A stretch of 64,000 nt of DNA, from positions 1 through 64,000 of the forward strand of contig NZ_FMAO01000001.1 in assembly GCF_900094835.1 (NCBI RefSeq), read 5' to 3'. This DNA comes from Weissella bombi (lineage in GTDB: Bacteria; Bacillota; Bacilli; Lactobacillales; Lactobacillaceae). Of this stretch, positions 43,827 to 52,883 are shown piece by piece. The position numbers and the translations under genes are program-made. A model generated the notes under the pieces. That model had not been told where the DNA came from. It worked only from the letters and a program-made list of their open reading frames with translations, and did not search any database. The stretch's first letter is position 1. Every line of letters begins with the position of its first letter.

Positions 43827-45506
43827 TTAAATCATGATAAACATTGGTAAAATCAATGGACGACGTTTTGTTTGTTCAAACAAGAAACGTTGTAATTGAG
43901 AAACAACTGCATTCCGAATGGTGTGCTCAGAAGCGTTTGTTTCATGCATTGCCGATAGGATAGCATGGAAAATAACTTTGCGACCTTCGTTGATTAATTC
44001 TTCAGATTCACGCATATAGATAAAACCACGTGAGAGAATGTCTGGTCCTGCAGTGATTTCTTTATTTTTTAAATCAATCGTTGCAACAACCACAACTAAG
44101 CCGTCTTCTGATAGCATTTGACGGTCGCGCAAAACAGCAGTACCAACGTCTCCAATACCATTACCGTCGACGTAAGTATCTTGTGCTGGAACGTGCCCAA
44201 CCACATGAGCTTCTTCAGGTGAAACAGCTAAGACATCACCATTGTCTAAGACAAATGTGTTTTCTTCTGGAACACCAATATCGTGACCTAAGCCTTCGTG
44301 AACTTTAAGCATACGATATTCACCGTGAATAGGCATAAAGAACTTTGGCTTCATCAATGATAACATTAGTTTCTGTTCTTCTTGACCACCGTGACCAGAA
44401 GCGTGAATGTTATTAATCTTACCATGAATAACATTAGCGCCAGCTTCTTCAAGTTCATTAATAACACGGTTAACTGATTGTGTATTACCTGGGATAGGAG
44501 AACTTGAAAAAATGACGGTATCATTAGGTTGAATAGAAATTTGACGATGAGTTCCATTAGCAATACGAGCTAGCGCAGCCATCGGTTCACCTTGAGATCC
44601 CGTTGACATAATTAAGGTCTTCTCTGGTGGGAGACGATTAATTTCATGTGCATCTACAAGCATATCATCAGGAATGTCTAAGTATCCCAAAGCGCGACCG
44701 TTGTTAATGGCACTTTCCATTGAACGACCAAAGACGGCAATTTTGCGACCGTGTTCGATTGCTGCTTCAGTAGCCATTTGAATACGCGACATGTTTGACG
44801 CAAAGGTTGCAAAAATAATGCGACCATCTATTTCGTTAAATAACTTGTCAATGGTTTTACCAACCCAACGTTCAGACTTTGAAAATTCTGGACGTTCAGC
44901 GTTGGTTGAATCAGACATAAGTAGAAGGACGCCTTCTGAACCAATACGCGCCATTTTTTGTAGATTAGGCGGCTGCTTGGTCGTGGGCGTCAGATCGAAC
45001 TTAAAGTCACCGGTTTCCACGATTGTTCCTGAGGGGGTGTGTACTGCAACACCGTAAGTATCAGGGATAGAGTGGGTTGTACGGAAGAATTCAACACTCA
45101 TCTTGTCAAATTCTAGGACAGTATCTTCATTGATTTCATGAAGTTCTGTACTATTAAGAAGTCCATGTTCGTCCAACTTGTTTTTAATTAAAGCAATTGC
45201 AAGTGGACCGGCATAGACCGGCACGTTAACAGCATTTAGGAAAAAGTGAATTGCCCCAATGTGATCTTCGTGCCCGTGTGTAATAACAAGGGCCTTAATC
45301 TTGTCTTTATTTTCTTTGAGGTAAGAGTAATCTGGAATGACATAGTCAATTCCTAAAAGTTCATCTTCTGGAAATTTGACACCAGCATCAACAACGATGA
45401 TTTCATCGCCATATTCAATACCGTACGTATTTTTCCCGATTTCTCCCAAACCACCCAAAGCATAAACTGCTGTTTCATCAGGCCGAATAGTAAAATCAGT
45501 CGTCAT
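43827..45506 (-). CDS. rnjA: Ribonuclease J1
   Basis: A 559-residue metallo-beta-lactamase nuclease with 5'-to-3' exonuclease and endonuclease activity, central to mRNA turnover and rRNA maturation. The zinc site is THGHEDHIG (near 75), ETGDFKFD follows, SGHGG lies in the beta-CASP region, and a conserved C-terminal domain ends PMFIMI. It starts 3 bases after rpoY, from which the minus-strand transcript comes. Confidence 0.95.
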   Translation of the reverse strand: MTTDFTIRPDETAVYALGGLGEIGKNTYGIEYGDEIIVVDAGVKFPEDELLGIDYVIPDYSYLKENKDKIKALVITHGHEDHIGAIHFFLNAVNVPVYAGPLAIALIKNKLDEHGLLNSTELHEINEDTVLEFDKMSVEFFRTTHSIPDTYGVAVHTPSGTIVETGDFKFDLTPTTKQPPNLQKMARIGSEGVLLLMSDSTNAERPEFSKSERWVGKTIDKLFNEIDGRIIFATFASNMSRIQMATEAAIEHGRKIAVFGRSMESAINNGRALGYLDIPDDMLVDAHEINRLPPEKTLIMSTGSQGEPMAALARIANGTHRQISIQPNDTVIFSSSPIPGNTQSVNRVINELEEAGANVIHGKINNIHASGHGGQEEQKLMLSLMKPKFFMPIHGEYRMLKVHEGLGHDIGVPEENTFVLDNGDVLAVSPEEAHVVGHVPAQDTYVDGNGIGDVGTAVLRDRQMLSEDGLVVVVATIDLKNKEITAGPDILSRGFIYMRESEELINEGRKVIFHAILSAMHETNASEHTIRNAVVSQLQRFLFEQTKRRPLILPMFIMI

Positions 45507-45509
45507 AGA

Positions 45510-45722
45510 TTAAAACTCCGTTAGTTTAAAGTTTGGGCTTTGTTGCTCGTAAGCAAGAGCCTTTTCTGATAATTGCTCAATGTGTTCAACATTGTATTCC
45601 GTGTTTGATTCAACTGCTAAACGAGCTGCAGGTAAGTCAACGGCATCTAGATATAGAGAGTGTGTATTTTCACGCTCTGGACTTTGAAATGTATTAGGTT
45701 GATAGTAAACTTTAAAAATCAT
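45510..45722 (-). CDS. rpoY: RNA polymerase epsilon subunit
   Basis: A 70-residue small subunit found in Firmicute RNA polymerase (formerly YkzG). The N-terminal [22 protein letters not shown] and [10 protein letters not shown] are typical. The ribosome site AGGAG (45736-45740) lies 13 bases before the ATG, somewhat far. It leads the rpoY-rnjA operon, an order conserved in Bacilli. Confidence 0.93.
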   Translation of the reverse strand: MIFKVYYQPNTFQSPERENTHSLYLDAVDLPAARLAVESNTEYNVEHIEQLSEKALAYEQQSPNFKLTEF

Positions 45723-46036
45723 AATAATAAAGTATCTCCTTGTATTTTATTCCGAATTTTCGTATAGAGTAAGTTTAGCAGAAATTTGTGTTATCTGCTA
45801 CTTAACTGTCAAGTGATGTTTATACTATTGTAAATATTTTATATATTTAATAGCAAGGCTAAATTAGGATGACAGGGAGAGTAAATGGTATAATGGTTAG
45901 TCTTAAAATTTAAATAGCTTTTATTATTAGCTTGAATTAATGTCTAAAAAACAGTTTGCTTCATCGTTTTTTGATTTGAATTCGGGTACACTAGATATAG
46001 TGAGTAGTTAAAATTTTTATATTAGTGGAGGATATC
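45723..46036. other. Divergent intergenic region between rpoY and the unknown membrane-protein gene
   Basis: These 314 bases are AT-rich. For the minus direction a TTGACA lies at 45813-45808 without a clear -10, and an inverted repeat TAGCAGA/TCTGCTA (45776-45782, 45794-45800) lies in the rpoY leader. For the plus direction TGG-TATAAT (about 45889-45897) is an extended -10. No ORF with a ribosome site is seen. Confidence 0.55.
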
Positions 46037-46519
46037 ATGTGGTTTTTGTGGCTTATTTTAATTATTATGTGTATTGTAATTGCCGTAACTATCTACCGAC
46101 GTTATGGTCGCCGCTTGACAGAACGTCAAATCATTACTTCACAACAAGTGGTTAATCATGCATTAACTTATGCATTGAAAGATTTAAAAGATGCTTTATA
46201 TCTAGTCCCGGATAAGCAAATATCGTCAACTTTGGTTGCTAATGTTTGGGGACATGAAGTAATGGCGTTTGAATTTGTGTTGCCAGTATCTGATTTGCAA
46301 GAAGTTGTTGTAGTTAGACAAGCAATTAATAATGCACTAAGAGAATATGCTGAGAAAAATAATCTGCAAAGCGCGTCCGATTCTGATATGGCTTTGTTAG
46401 TAACTGATGTTTGGTATGATGCTCGAGTACCGGAATTGCATGTTGATATTGCACATGTGACAAACGAAGAAACAGCAGCATATATCAGAGACTTAAGGAA
46501 ATTAAATCAACCAGTATAG
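46037..46519 (+). CDS. Membrane-anchored protein of unknown function
   Basis: A 160-residue protein. Residues 1-22 (WFLWLILIIMCIVIAV) form one membrane helix, followed by a basic stop (YRRYGRR), so the remainder is probably cytoplasmic. The soluble part is mixed alpha/beta with ALTYALKDLKDALYLVPD and VTDVWYDARVPELHVDIAHVT; I do not recognise a family. GGAGG lies 5 bases before ATG 46037. It is next to def, with 44 bases between, and may share its transcript. Confidence 0.8.
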   Translation: MWFLWLILIIMCIVIAVTIYRRYGRRLTERQIITSQQVVNHALTYALKDLKDALYLVPDKQISSTLVANVWGHEVMAFEFVLPVSDLQEVVVVRQAINNALREYAEKNNLQSASDSDMALLVTDVWYDARVPELHVDIAHVTNEETAAYIRDLRKLNQPV

Positions 46520-46563
46520 AGTTTGGTATACTAAATATAAATAAAAAACAGGAGATTCTAAAG

Positions 46564-47154
46564 ATGTATTTGATGAATGAAATTGTACGTGACGGTGATA
46601 AAGTATTGCGTGAACGCGCAACTAAAGTTGAGTTTCCTTTGTCTGATGAAGTAAAAGAAGTTTCAAAAAATATGATGGAATACCTAGTCATCAGCCAAGA
46701 TGAAAAGGAAAATGAAAAGTATGGGTTGCGTCCAGGTGTTGGTTTGGCTGCACCGCAAGTTGGTGTATCACAACAATTTGCATCTATTTTAATTCCAACT
46801 GATGATGTTGAAGAATTACAAGAAAAGGCTGACCATAATGATGGTAAATACTACTTTAAAGGTACAATCTACAATCCAGTTATTACACGTCAATCAGTAA
46901 AGCAGGGGGCATTATCTATGGGTGAAGGTTGCCTTTCTGTTGATGAAGACTTACCTGGATACGTTAATCGTTCATACCGAATTACAGTAAAGTTCCAAGA
47001 TGAGCAAGGGGAACAACAAGAACTACGTTTGTCAGGTTATCCAGCAATTGTGTTCCAACATGAAATTGATCATCTTCGTGGTGGATTGTATTATGATCAC
47101 ATTAATCAAAAAGATCCATGGGCTCAAACGGATAATACACGTTACTTGGGGTAA
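46564..47154 (+). CDS. def: Peptide deformylase
   Basis: A 196-residue metalloenzyme that removes the formyl group from nascent peptides. The three motifs are GVGLAAPQVG, EGCLSV and QHEIDHL, the last two providing the cysteine and two histidine metal ligands. The insertion between motifs 1 and 2 and the length mark a type 2 (Gram-positive) deformylase. CAGGAG precedes the ATG by about 10 bases. The next gene begins 6 bases downstream. Confidence 0.96.
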   Translation: MYLMNEIVRDGDKVLRERATKVEFPLSDEVKEVSKNMMEYLVISQDEKENEKYGLRPGVGLAAPQVGVSQQFASILIPTDDVEELQEKADHNDGKYYFKGTIYNPVITRQSVKQGALSMGEGCLSVDEDLPGYVNRSYRITVKFQDEQGEQQELRLSGYPAIVFQHEIDHLRGGLYYDHINQKDPWAQTDNTRYLG

Positions 47155-47160
47155 TTTGAT

Positions 47161-47448
47161 ATGACACAATCAGATAAAAATTTTGCCTATCCAATTTTAC
47201 CAGGATGGAATAAAGCAGATATTATCGCAGCTAGTAAATTGTACTCAGCAATTTCAAATGCGTATGAAACTGGTATTGGTCGTCAAGAACTACTAGATGC
47301 ATATACAGATTTTAAAAAGGTCGTTCCTAGTAAAAGTGAAGAAAAACAAATAGGTCGAGAATTTGAAAAGGATTCCGGCTACAGCATTTATCAAACGATG
47401 AAAGTTGCTCGTCAAACCACTAGTCAGCGTATTAAAATGGAGGACTAG
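47161..47448 (+). CDS. UPF0223 family protein (YktA-like)
   Basis: A 95-residue protein with the UPF0223 blocks YPILPGWNKADIIAASKLY, FKKVVPSKSEEKQIGREFE and SGYSIYQTMK. Function unknown. It lies between def and an inositol-phosphatase-like gene with gaps of 6 and 3 bases, similar to the yktA region of Bacillus. Confidence 0.88.
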   Translation: MTQSDKNFAYPILPGWNKADIIAASKLYSAISNAYETGIGRQELLDAYTDFKKVVPSKSEEKQIGREFEKDSGYSIYQTMKVARQTTSQRIKMED

Positions 47449-47451
47449 CGT

Positions 47452-48237
47452 ATGGATCAAACACAATTACAGAAGTTAGATACGACAGTGTTAAAATGGT
47501 TGGATCAAATTCATCATTTGGTTTCACAACGTGTCCAGCAACGCATGCAAATTGATACAAAGTCTAGTCGACGAGATTTAGTAACAAATGTCGATCGTGA
47601 GGTCGAACAATATTACGTGCAACATATTCGTAATTTTGATCCAGAGGCTAAAATTTTAGGCGAAGAAGGTTTTGGGGATGCTGTTAAATCAATGAAGGGG
47701 CGTATCTGGTTTGTTGACCCCATTGATGGCACAATGAATTTTGTTAAACAACAGGCTGAATTTGCCACGATGGTTGCCTTATATGAGGATGGTGAACCAT
47801 TGATGGCATGGATTATGGATATTACACAACATGATGTTGTTCATGGTGGACCTGATTATGGTGTTTATCATAATGATGAAAAATTAAAGTTGTCTGATGA
47901 TATTGGCTTAGCAGATGGTTTAGTTGCATTATCAGGTGCACGTCTATTATATGAAGAACCAGGTTTCCCACAAATAGCCAAAGCAGCAATTGGTTACCGT
48001 GTTTACGGATCAGCTGGTATTTCGTATTTGCATGTTTTAACAGGGAAAGCGGTTGCTTATTTAAGTCGGATGCGGCCCTGGGATTTTGCAGCTGGAGTGG
48101 CTTTAGCAAAATCTTTGGGATTGCGTGTCGGAACAATTGACGAGCAACCTGTAAATATGTTAGTATCAGGTTCAGTACTTGTCGCGACAGACAAAGCATA
48201 TGCAGACATTATGGCGCTTTTGGGAAAAAAGGGGTAG
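47452..48237 (+). CDS. Inositol monophosphatase family protein
   Basis: A 261-residue magnesium-dependent phosphatase of the IMPase fold. TNVDREVE, GEEGFG, the metal-binding DPIDGTMNF and the C-terminal WDFAAGVALAKSLG appear in order. The Bacillus equivalent beside yktA is YktC. The natural substrate (inositol phosphate, histidinol phosphate or other) is not determined. Gene overlap and spacing place it last in the def transcript. Confidence 0.9.
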   Translation: MDQTQLQKLDTTVLKWLDQIHHLVSQRVQQRMQIDTKSSRRDLVTNVDREVEQYYVQHIRNFDPEAKILGEEGFGDAVKSMKGRIWFVDPIDGTMNFVKQQAEFATMVALYEDGEPLMAWIMDITQHDVVHGGPDYGVYHNDEKLKLSDDIGLADGLVALSGARLLYEEPGFPQIAKAAIGYRVYGSAGISYLHVLTGKAVAYLSRMRPWDFAAGVALAKSLGLRVGTIDEQPVNMLVSGSVLVATDKAYADIMALLGKKG

Positions 48238-48310
48238 TGTTGTTATTATAATTTATGTTTGTTACACCGGTTAAGAAAAAAGTGACGTATTCGTCAAGGA
48301 GAAGAAGATT

Positions 48311-50155
48311 TTGGCAAAACGCGAAAATATCCGAAATATTGCAATTATTGCCCACGTCGATCACGGAAAGACCACGTTGGTTAATGAATTGTTGAAGCAA
48401 TCTGATACGCTAGATTTACGTACAGAGTTAAGTGATCGAGCAATGGATACTAACGATCTTGAAAAAGAGCGTGGTATTACCATCTTATCAAAGAACACAG
48501 CCGTTAAGGTTGGTGATAAGCAAATCAATATCATGGACACACCAGGACACGCGGACTTCGGTGGTGAAGTTGAACGTATCATGGGTATGGTTGATGGTGT
48601 TTTGCTTGTTGTTGACGCCTTTGAAGGTACAATGCCTCAAACTCGTTTCGTGTTGAAGAAGGCCTTTGAGCAAAACTTGACACCAATCGTAGTTGTTAAT
48701 AAGGTTGATCGTCCTGGTGCACGTCCATCTGAAGTTGTTGATGAAGTTTTGGACTTGTTTATTGAGCTAGGTGCTGATGAAGAACAATTGGACTTCCCGG
48801 TTGTTTATGCTTCAGCTATGAACGGAACATCATCATACGATCCAGATGTTGCTTCTCAAGAGCACACTATGACACCAATCTTTGATACTGTTTTCAAGAC
48901 TATTCCAGCACCAGAAGATACTTCAGCAGAACCATTGCAATTCCAAGTATCACTTTTGGATTACAACGATTTCGTTGGTCGTATCGGAATTGGTCGTGTC
49001 TTCAATGGTAAGATCAAAGTTGGTGATTCAGTCGCTGTTATGAAGGCTGATGGTTCAACTCCTAATTTCCGTGTTACAAAGCTATTTGGTTACATTGGTT
49101 TGGATCGTATCGAAATTGATGAAGCACAAGCTGGTGATTTGATTGCCGTTTCAGGTATGGATGATATTTCAGTTGGAGAAACTGTTGTTGATCCTGCACA
49201 TCCTGAAGCACTACCATTGCTACACATTGATGAGCCTACTTTGCAAATGACTTTCCGTACAAATGATTCACCATTTGCTGGACGTGAAGGTAAGTTTGTT
49301 ACTGCTCGTCAAATTGAAGATCGTTTGAACCGTGAGTTACATACTGACGTTTCATTGCGTGTTGACCCAACTGATGAAGCTGGTGCATGGCTAGTTTCTG
49401 GTCGTGGTGAGTTGCACTTGTCAATTTTGATTGAAAACTTACGTCGTGAAGGCTTTGAATTACAAGTTTCACGTCCACAAGTTATTATTAAAGATATTGA
49501 CGGCGTTCAATCAGAACCGTTTGAAGCTGTGCAAGTCGATACTCCAGATGAATACTCAGGGGCAGTTATTGAATCATTGAACCTACGTAAGGGTGAAATG
49601 CGTAACATGGAACCAACTGGTACTGGAACAACACGTATGGACTTCCTTGTACCATCACGTGGTTTGATTGGTTACTCAACTGAATTTATGTCATTAACTC
49701 GTGGTTATGGTATCTACAACCACACATTTGAGACATACGCACCAGTTGTTAAGAACTGGAATCCTGGTCGTCGTAATGGAACGCTTGTTTCAATTAACCA
49801 AGGTCAAGCAACTACTTATGCTATCATGGGTGTTGAAGATCGTGGAACAATGTTTATCCATCCAGGTGATGATATTTATGAAGGTATGGTTGTTGGTATG
49901 AATAGTCGTGACAATGACATTTCTGTCAATGTTACAAAGGCTAAGAACCAAACTAACGTTCGTTCATCAAACAAGGACCAAACTGCTTCTATCAAGACGC
50001 CACGTGATATGACGCTTGAAGAATCATTGGAATTCTTGGATGATGATGAGTACGCCGAAGTAACACCTGAAAACGTTCGTATCCGTAAGCAAATTTTGGT
50101 TACGAGTGAACGTGAGAAGGCTGCTAAACGTCGTAAGATGTCACAACAAGGCTAA
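48311..50155 (+). CDS. typA: Ribosome-associated translational GTPase TypA/BipA
   Basis: A 614-residue translational GTPase resembling EF-G and LepA, linked to 50S assembly and stress or cold growth. G1 is AHVDHGKTT, switch II DTPGHADFGG, and NKVDRPGAR gives G4; domains II, III and V are followed by the BipA-specific C-terminal domain. The start is TTG with AAGGAG 8 bases upstream; no nearer in-frame ATG fits the family N-terminus. AAG-rich codon use suggests high expression. Confidence 0.95.
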   Translation: MAKRENIRNIAIIAHVDHGKTTLVNELLKQSDTLDLRTELSDRAMDTNDLEKERGITILSKNTAVKVGDKQINIMDTPGHADFGGEVERIMGMVDGVLLVVDAFEGTMPQTRFVLKKAFEQNLTPIVVVNKVDRPGARPSEVVDEVLDLFIELGADEEQLDFPVVYASAMNGTSSYDPDVASQEHTMTPIFDTVFKTIPAPEDTSAEPLQFQVSLLDYNDFVGRIGIGRVFNGKIKVGDSVAVMKADGSTPNFRVTKLFGYIGLDRIEIDEAQAGDLIAVSGMDDISVGETVVDPAHPEALPLLHIDEPTLQMTFRTNDSPFAGREGKFVTARQIEDRLNRELHTDVSLRVDPTDEAGAWLVSGRGELHLSILIENLRREGFELQVSRPQVIIKDIDGVQSEPFEAVQVDTPDEYSGAVIESLNLRKGEMRNMEPTGTGTTRMDFLVPSRGLIGYSTEFMSLTRGYGIYNHTFETYAPVVKNWNPGRRNGTLVSINQGQATTYAIMGVEDRGTMFIHPGDDIYEGMVVGMNSRDNDISVNVTKAKNQTNVRSSNKDQTASIKTPRDMTLEESLEFLDDDEYAEVTPENVRIRKQILVTSEREKAAKRRKMSQQG

Positions 50156-50171
50156 TTCAAAACAAATAATT

Positions 50172-50213
50172 AAAAAGTTGTTGTCCATAGATATACGGGC
50201 AACAACTTTTTCT
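50172..50213 (+). terminator. Rho-independent terminator after typA
   Basis: AAAAAGTTGTTG pairs with CAACAACTTTTT, extended by CC/GG, around ATAGATATAC. T residues follow. Confidence 0.92.
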
Positions 50214-50313
50214 TTTGTATCATAAAATATGTTATTTGTTAATGATAAAGGTAGCTAGGCTGTTAGATGTGATAAAATGGAAAAAGCTATTTATAAAAGA
50301 GGAGCTTATTAAT

Positions 50314-51537
50314 ATGGAAGCAACAAAAACCCATTCGCCTAAAAATGGGGAAAATAAAACTAGCCTGATTAACCGAATAAAAAATAGGTTGCGCTATTTA
50401 GATTTGTGGTTGCTTATTCCTATTATTGCAATCATGATTTTTGGTGATGCTATGGTTTATACGGCAAGTACCAACATGGCTACAGGATCGGCACTTAGTT
50501 TTTTGAAAAAACAGGCAACATTTGGCGTATTAAGTTTGACGGCCATGCTGTTTATCTTTATTTTTAAAATTAAATGGGAATCTAGATTTATCAATCGCGT
50601 GGTGCTAGCTGCTAATGTTACGGTTTTGGTTGTAATGGTTATTACGTTATTGGTAGGACCGGTTACTTCTGGTGCAAAGGGGTGGATTTATATTGGTTCT
50701 TTTGGAATACAGCCATTGGAGTATTTTAAAATTAGTATGATTCTATATGTTGCCCATCGTTTTGCTAGGAAAATGCCTCAAAAAAATGTGTTGTTTCCAA
50801 AGATTAAAATATGGGATCTTATGATTCCGGTTGTGGGAATATTGTTGACCATGCGCATGCCCGATTTTGGTGGTGCTATCATTTTAATTCTGATATTGTT
50901 GTTTATGGTGGTAACATCCGGTGTCAGAAAAGGAACCTTCGTAGGCTTGGTTACAATGATACTAATTATGTATGTAGCAATTCCATTTTTATTACCTGTT
51001 TTAGCAAAGTTGCCATTTTTTCATTACCAATTAGCAAGATTTGAAGCATATGTTAATCCCTGGTTGGCTGGAGATTCGGGACATCAATTAATTAATTCTT
51101 ATTATGCAATTAGTAATGGTGGTTTGTTTGGTCGCGGACTAGGAAACAGTATTCAAAAAACGGGTTATCTACCTGAGCCTAATACTGATTTTATCATGGC
51201 GATTGTTGGTGAGGAGTTAGGTGCAATTACGATTTGGCTTGTGTTGGCTGTGTTTGCCATTATTATTTGGCGCCTGATTGTAATGGGTGTTCGGGCCCGT
51301 TTGATGCACCAGAGACTTATTTTATATGGTATTGCAACTTATATTGTTGTTCAAATTTTTATTAACTTAGGTGGTGTTGTAGGTGCCTTGCCAATTACGG
51401 GTGTGACATTCCCAATGATTTCATATGGTGGTTCTTCATTGCTATCATGGGGCTTAACATTTGGTGTTGCACTAAATGTTATTGGTCAAATTAAAGCAGA
51501 TACAAAGCATCATACACCTAGAAAGGAAAACGCATGA
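50314..51537 (+). CDS. ftsW: FtsW/RodA family peptidoglycan glycosyltransferase, probably FtsW
   Basis: A 407-residue SEDS protein with about ten membrane helices that polymerises lipid II. GAKGWIYIGSFGIQPLEYFKI, RMPDFGGAII, NSYYAISNGGLFGRGLGNSIQK and GVTFPMISYGGSS are the family motifs. FtsW rather than RodA is chosen from synteny (typA before, ylbG-rsmD-coaD after); sequence alone does not exclude RodA. GAGGAG precedes ATG 50314; an upstream reading from 50215 overlaps the terminator and is rejected. Confidence 0.85.
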   Translation: MEATKTHSPKNGENKTSLINRIKNRLRYLDLWLLIPIIAIMIFGDAMVYTASTNMATGSALSFLKKQATFGVLSLTAMLFIFIFKIKWESRFINRVVLAANVTVLVVMVITLLVGPVTSGAKGWIYIGSFGIQPLEYFKISMILYVAHRFARKMPQKNVLFPKIKIWDLMIPVVGILLTMRMPDFGGAIILILILLFMVVTSGVRKGTFVGLVTMILIMYVAIPFLLPVLAKLPFFHYQLARFEAYVNPWLAGDSGHQLINSYYAISNGGLFGRGLGNSIQKTGYLPEPNTDFIMAIVGEELGAITIWLVLAVFAIIIWRLIVMGVRARLMHQRLILYGIATYIVVQIFINLGGVVGALPITGVTFPMISYGGSSLLSWGLTFGVALNVIGQIKADTKHHTPRKENA

Positions 51538-51845
51538 CATTTAAGATTCAACCAAGGCGAAGCGTTATTGTTTATTTAAAAAACGTGCGCCAAGCTCGTC
51601 AGTTACGCCGCTTTGGTGTCGTTAATTATATTTCGGAAAAAATGAAATATGCTGTAATTTATATGAATGAAGAAGATATTGAAACTAAAAAGAAATTAAT
51701 TGAAAGATTGGGCTTCGTTTCTTCAGTCAGCGTTTCTCACTGGCCAGAAGTTGATACAACTGTTGGTGGTGAAGGTGATCTGTTTGAACTAACAATTGAT
51801 CCAAATGAATTAGCTGATGAGCCTATAGATGAAGAGGAATTATAA
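51534..51845 (+). CDS. ylbG: YlbG family (UPF0298) protein
   Basis: A 103-residue cytoplasmic protein of the YlbG/DUF2129 family. RSVIVYLKNVRQARQLRRFG and YAVIYMNEED are family blocks; an acidic tail follows. Function is unknown. It overlaps ftsW by 4 bases (ATGA) and shares one base with the rsmD start, so the three are translationally coupled. Confidence 0.9.
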   Translation: MTFKIQPRRSVIVYLKNVRQARQLRRFGVVNYISEKMKYAVIYMNEEDIETKKKLIERLGFVSSVSVSHWPEVDTTVGGEGDLFELTIDPNELADEPIDEEEL

Positions 51846-52399
51846 TGCGAATTGTAAGTGGTGATTTTGGTGGTCGTCCATTGAAGGCTGTACCTGGTAC
51901 TGCTACACGACCAACAACCGATAAAGTAAAAGAAGCGTTGTTTAATATAATTGGACCTTATTTTGATGGTGGTCGGTCGTTAGACTTATATGCTGGATCT
52001 GGTGGCTTAAGTATTGAGGGAGTATCTCGAGGTATTTCTGAGGCTGTTTTAGTCGATCGGCAATACGCAGCAATCAAAACAATCAAAGAAAACATTGCTA
52101 TTACAAAACATGCCGAACAATTCAAAATTATTAAAAGTACAGCGGAAACAGCTATTCAACGTTTGAAAGGTGGGTTGCCCTTCGACGTGCTATATTTTGA
52201 TCCACCATATGCTAAACAAACAATTGTCAAAGATATAGAGGCATTACAAGCAGCTAAACTTATTAATGATGATGCCTTAGTTATTGCGGAAACTGATCAA
52301 TTTGCTGATTTACCAGAAAATTTACCTGGATTTGAATTGATTAAGCAAAAAGATTACGGTATTACTGTCATAACGGTATACCGTTATGTAAAGGAGTGA
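51845..52399 (+). CDS. rsmD: 16S rRNA (guanine(966)-N(2))-methyltransferase
   Basis: A 184-residue SAM-dependent methyltransferase acting on G966 of 16S rRNA. RIVSGDFGGRPLKA, RPTTDKVKEALFNII, the SAM motif LDLYAGSGGLSIE and catalytic FDPPY are diagnostic. It starts within the ylbG stop (TAATG). coaD follows after 4 bases, the standard Firmicute pair. Confidence 0.95.
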   Translation: MRIVSGDFGGRPLKAVPGTATRPTTDKVKEALFNIIGPYFDGGRSLDLYAGSGGLSIEGVSRGISEAVLVDRQYAAIKTIKENIAITKHAEQFKIIKSTAETAIQRLKGGLPFDVLYFDPPYAKQTIVKDIEALQAAKLINDDALVIAETDQFADLPENLPGFELIKQKDYGITVITVYRYVKE

Positions 52400-52403
52400 G
52401 ACG

Positions 52404-52880
52404 ATGGTTAAAGCATTATTTCCAGGGAGTTTTGATCCATTTACAAATGGTCATCTAGATATGGTAGTACGTGCTGCACAGTTGTTTGATGAGGTCATTA
52501 TTGGTGTGGGTACTAATTTAAGTAAAAACTACTTATTTGATGCCAATGAAAAAATTACCTTGATCAAACGAGCAACTGATAATTTACCAAATGTAAAAGT
52601 TGTTGAAATGAGTGGTTTAACTGTATCATTTATGCATGAAATTAATGCCAACGTTTTAGTGCGTGGAATTCGCAATGAAAAAGATTATCTGTATGAACGT
52701 GATATTGCACAAATGAATTCAGATTTAGATTCAGCTGAGACAATCTTTTTATTGGCGAAACCCGAGCATCAATTTATTTCAAGTTCTTTGTTAAAGGAAA
52801 TTGCAAGTACTGGTACTGATATTTCAAAATATGTACCTGATGATGTGTATGAAGCATTAGTGAAAAAATTAGGTAAATAA
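52404..52880 (+). CDS. coaD: Phosphopantetheine adenylyltransferase
   Basis: A 158-residue enzyme that adenylylates 4'-phosphopantetheine to dephospho-CoA. The nucleotidyltransferase motif FPGSFDPFTNGHLD carries the TxGH element, and LVRGIRNEKDYLYE and ISSSLLKEI (the ISSTxxR-like block) follow. AAGGAG lies 11 bases before the ATG. It is coupled to rsmD and to the ylbL-like protease gene. Confidence 0.96.
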   Translation: MVKALFPGSFDPFTNGHLDMVVRAAQLFDEVIIGVGTNLSKNYLFDANEKITLIKRATDNLPNVKVVEMSGLTVSFMHEINANVLVRGIRNEKDYLYERDIAQMNSDLDSAETIFLLAKPEHQFISSSLLKEIASTGTDISKYVPDDVYEALVKKLGK

Positions 52881-52883
52881 TAT

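Noticed and set aside
50215-50313. A 33-residue N-terminal extension of FtsW
   Set aside because: It would start beside the typA terminator without a ribosome site, while GAGGAG directly serves the ATG at 50314.
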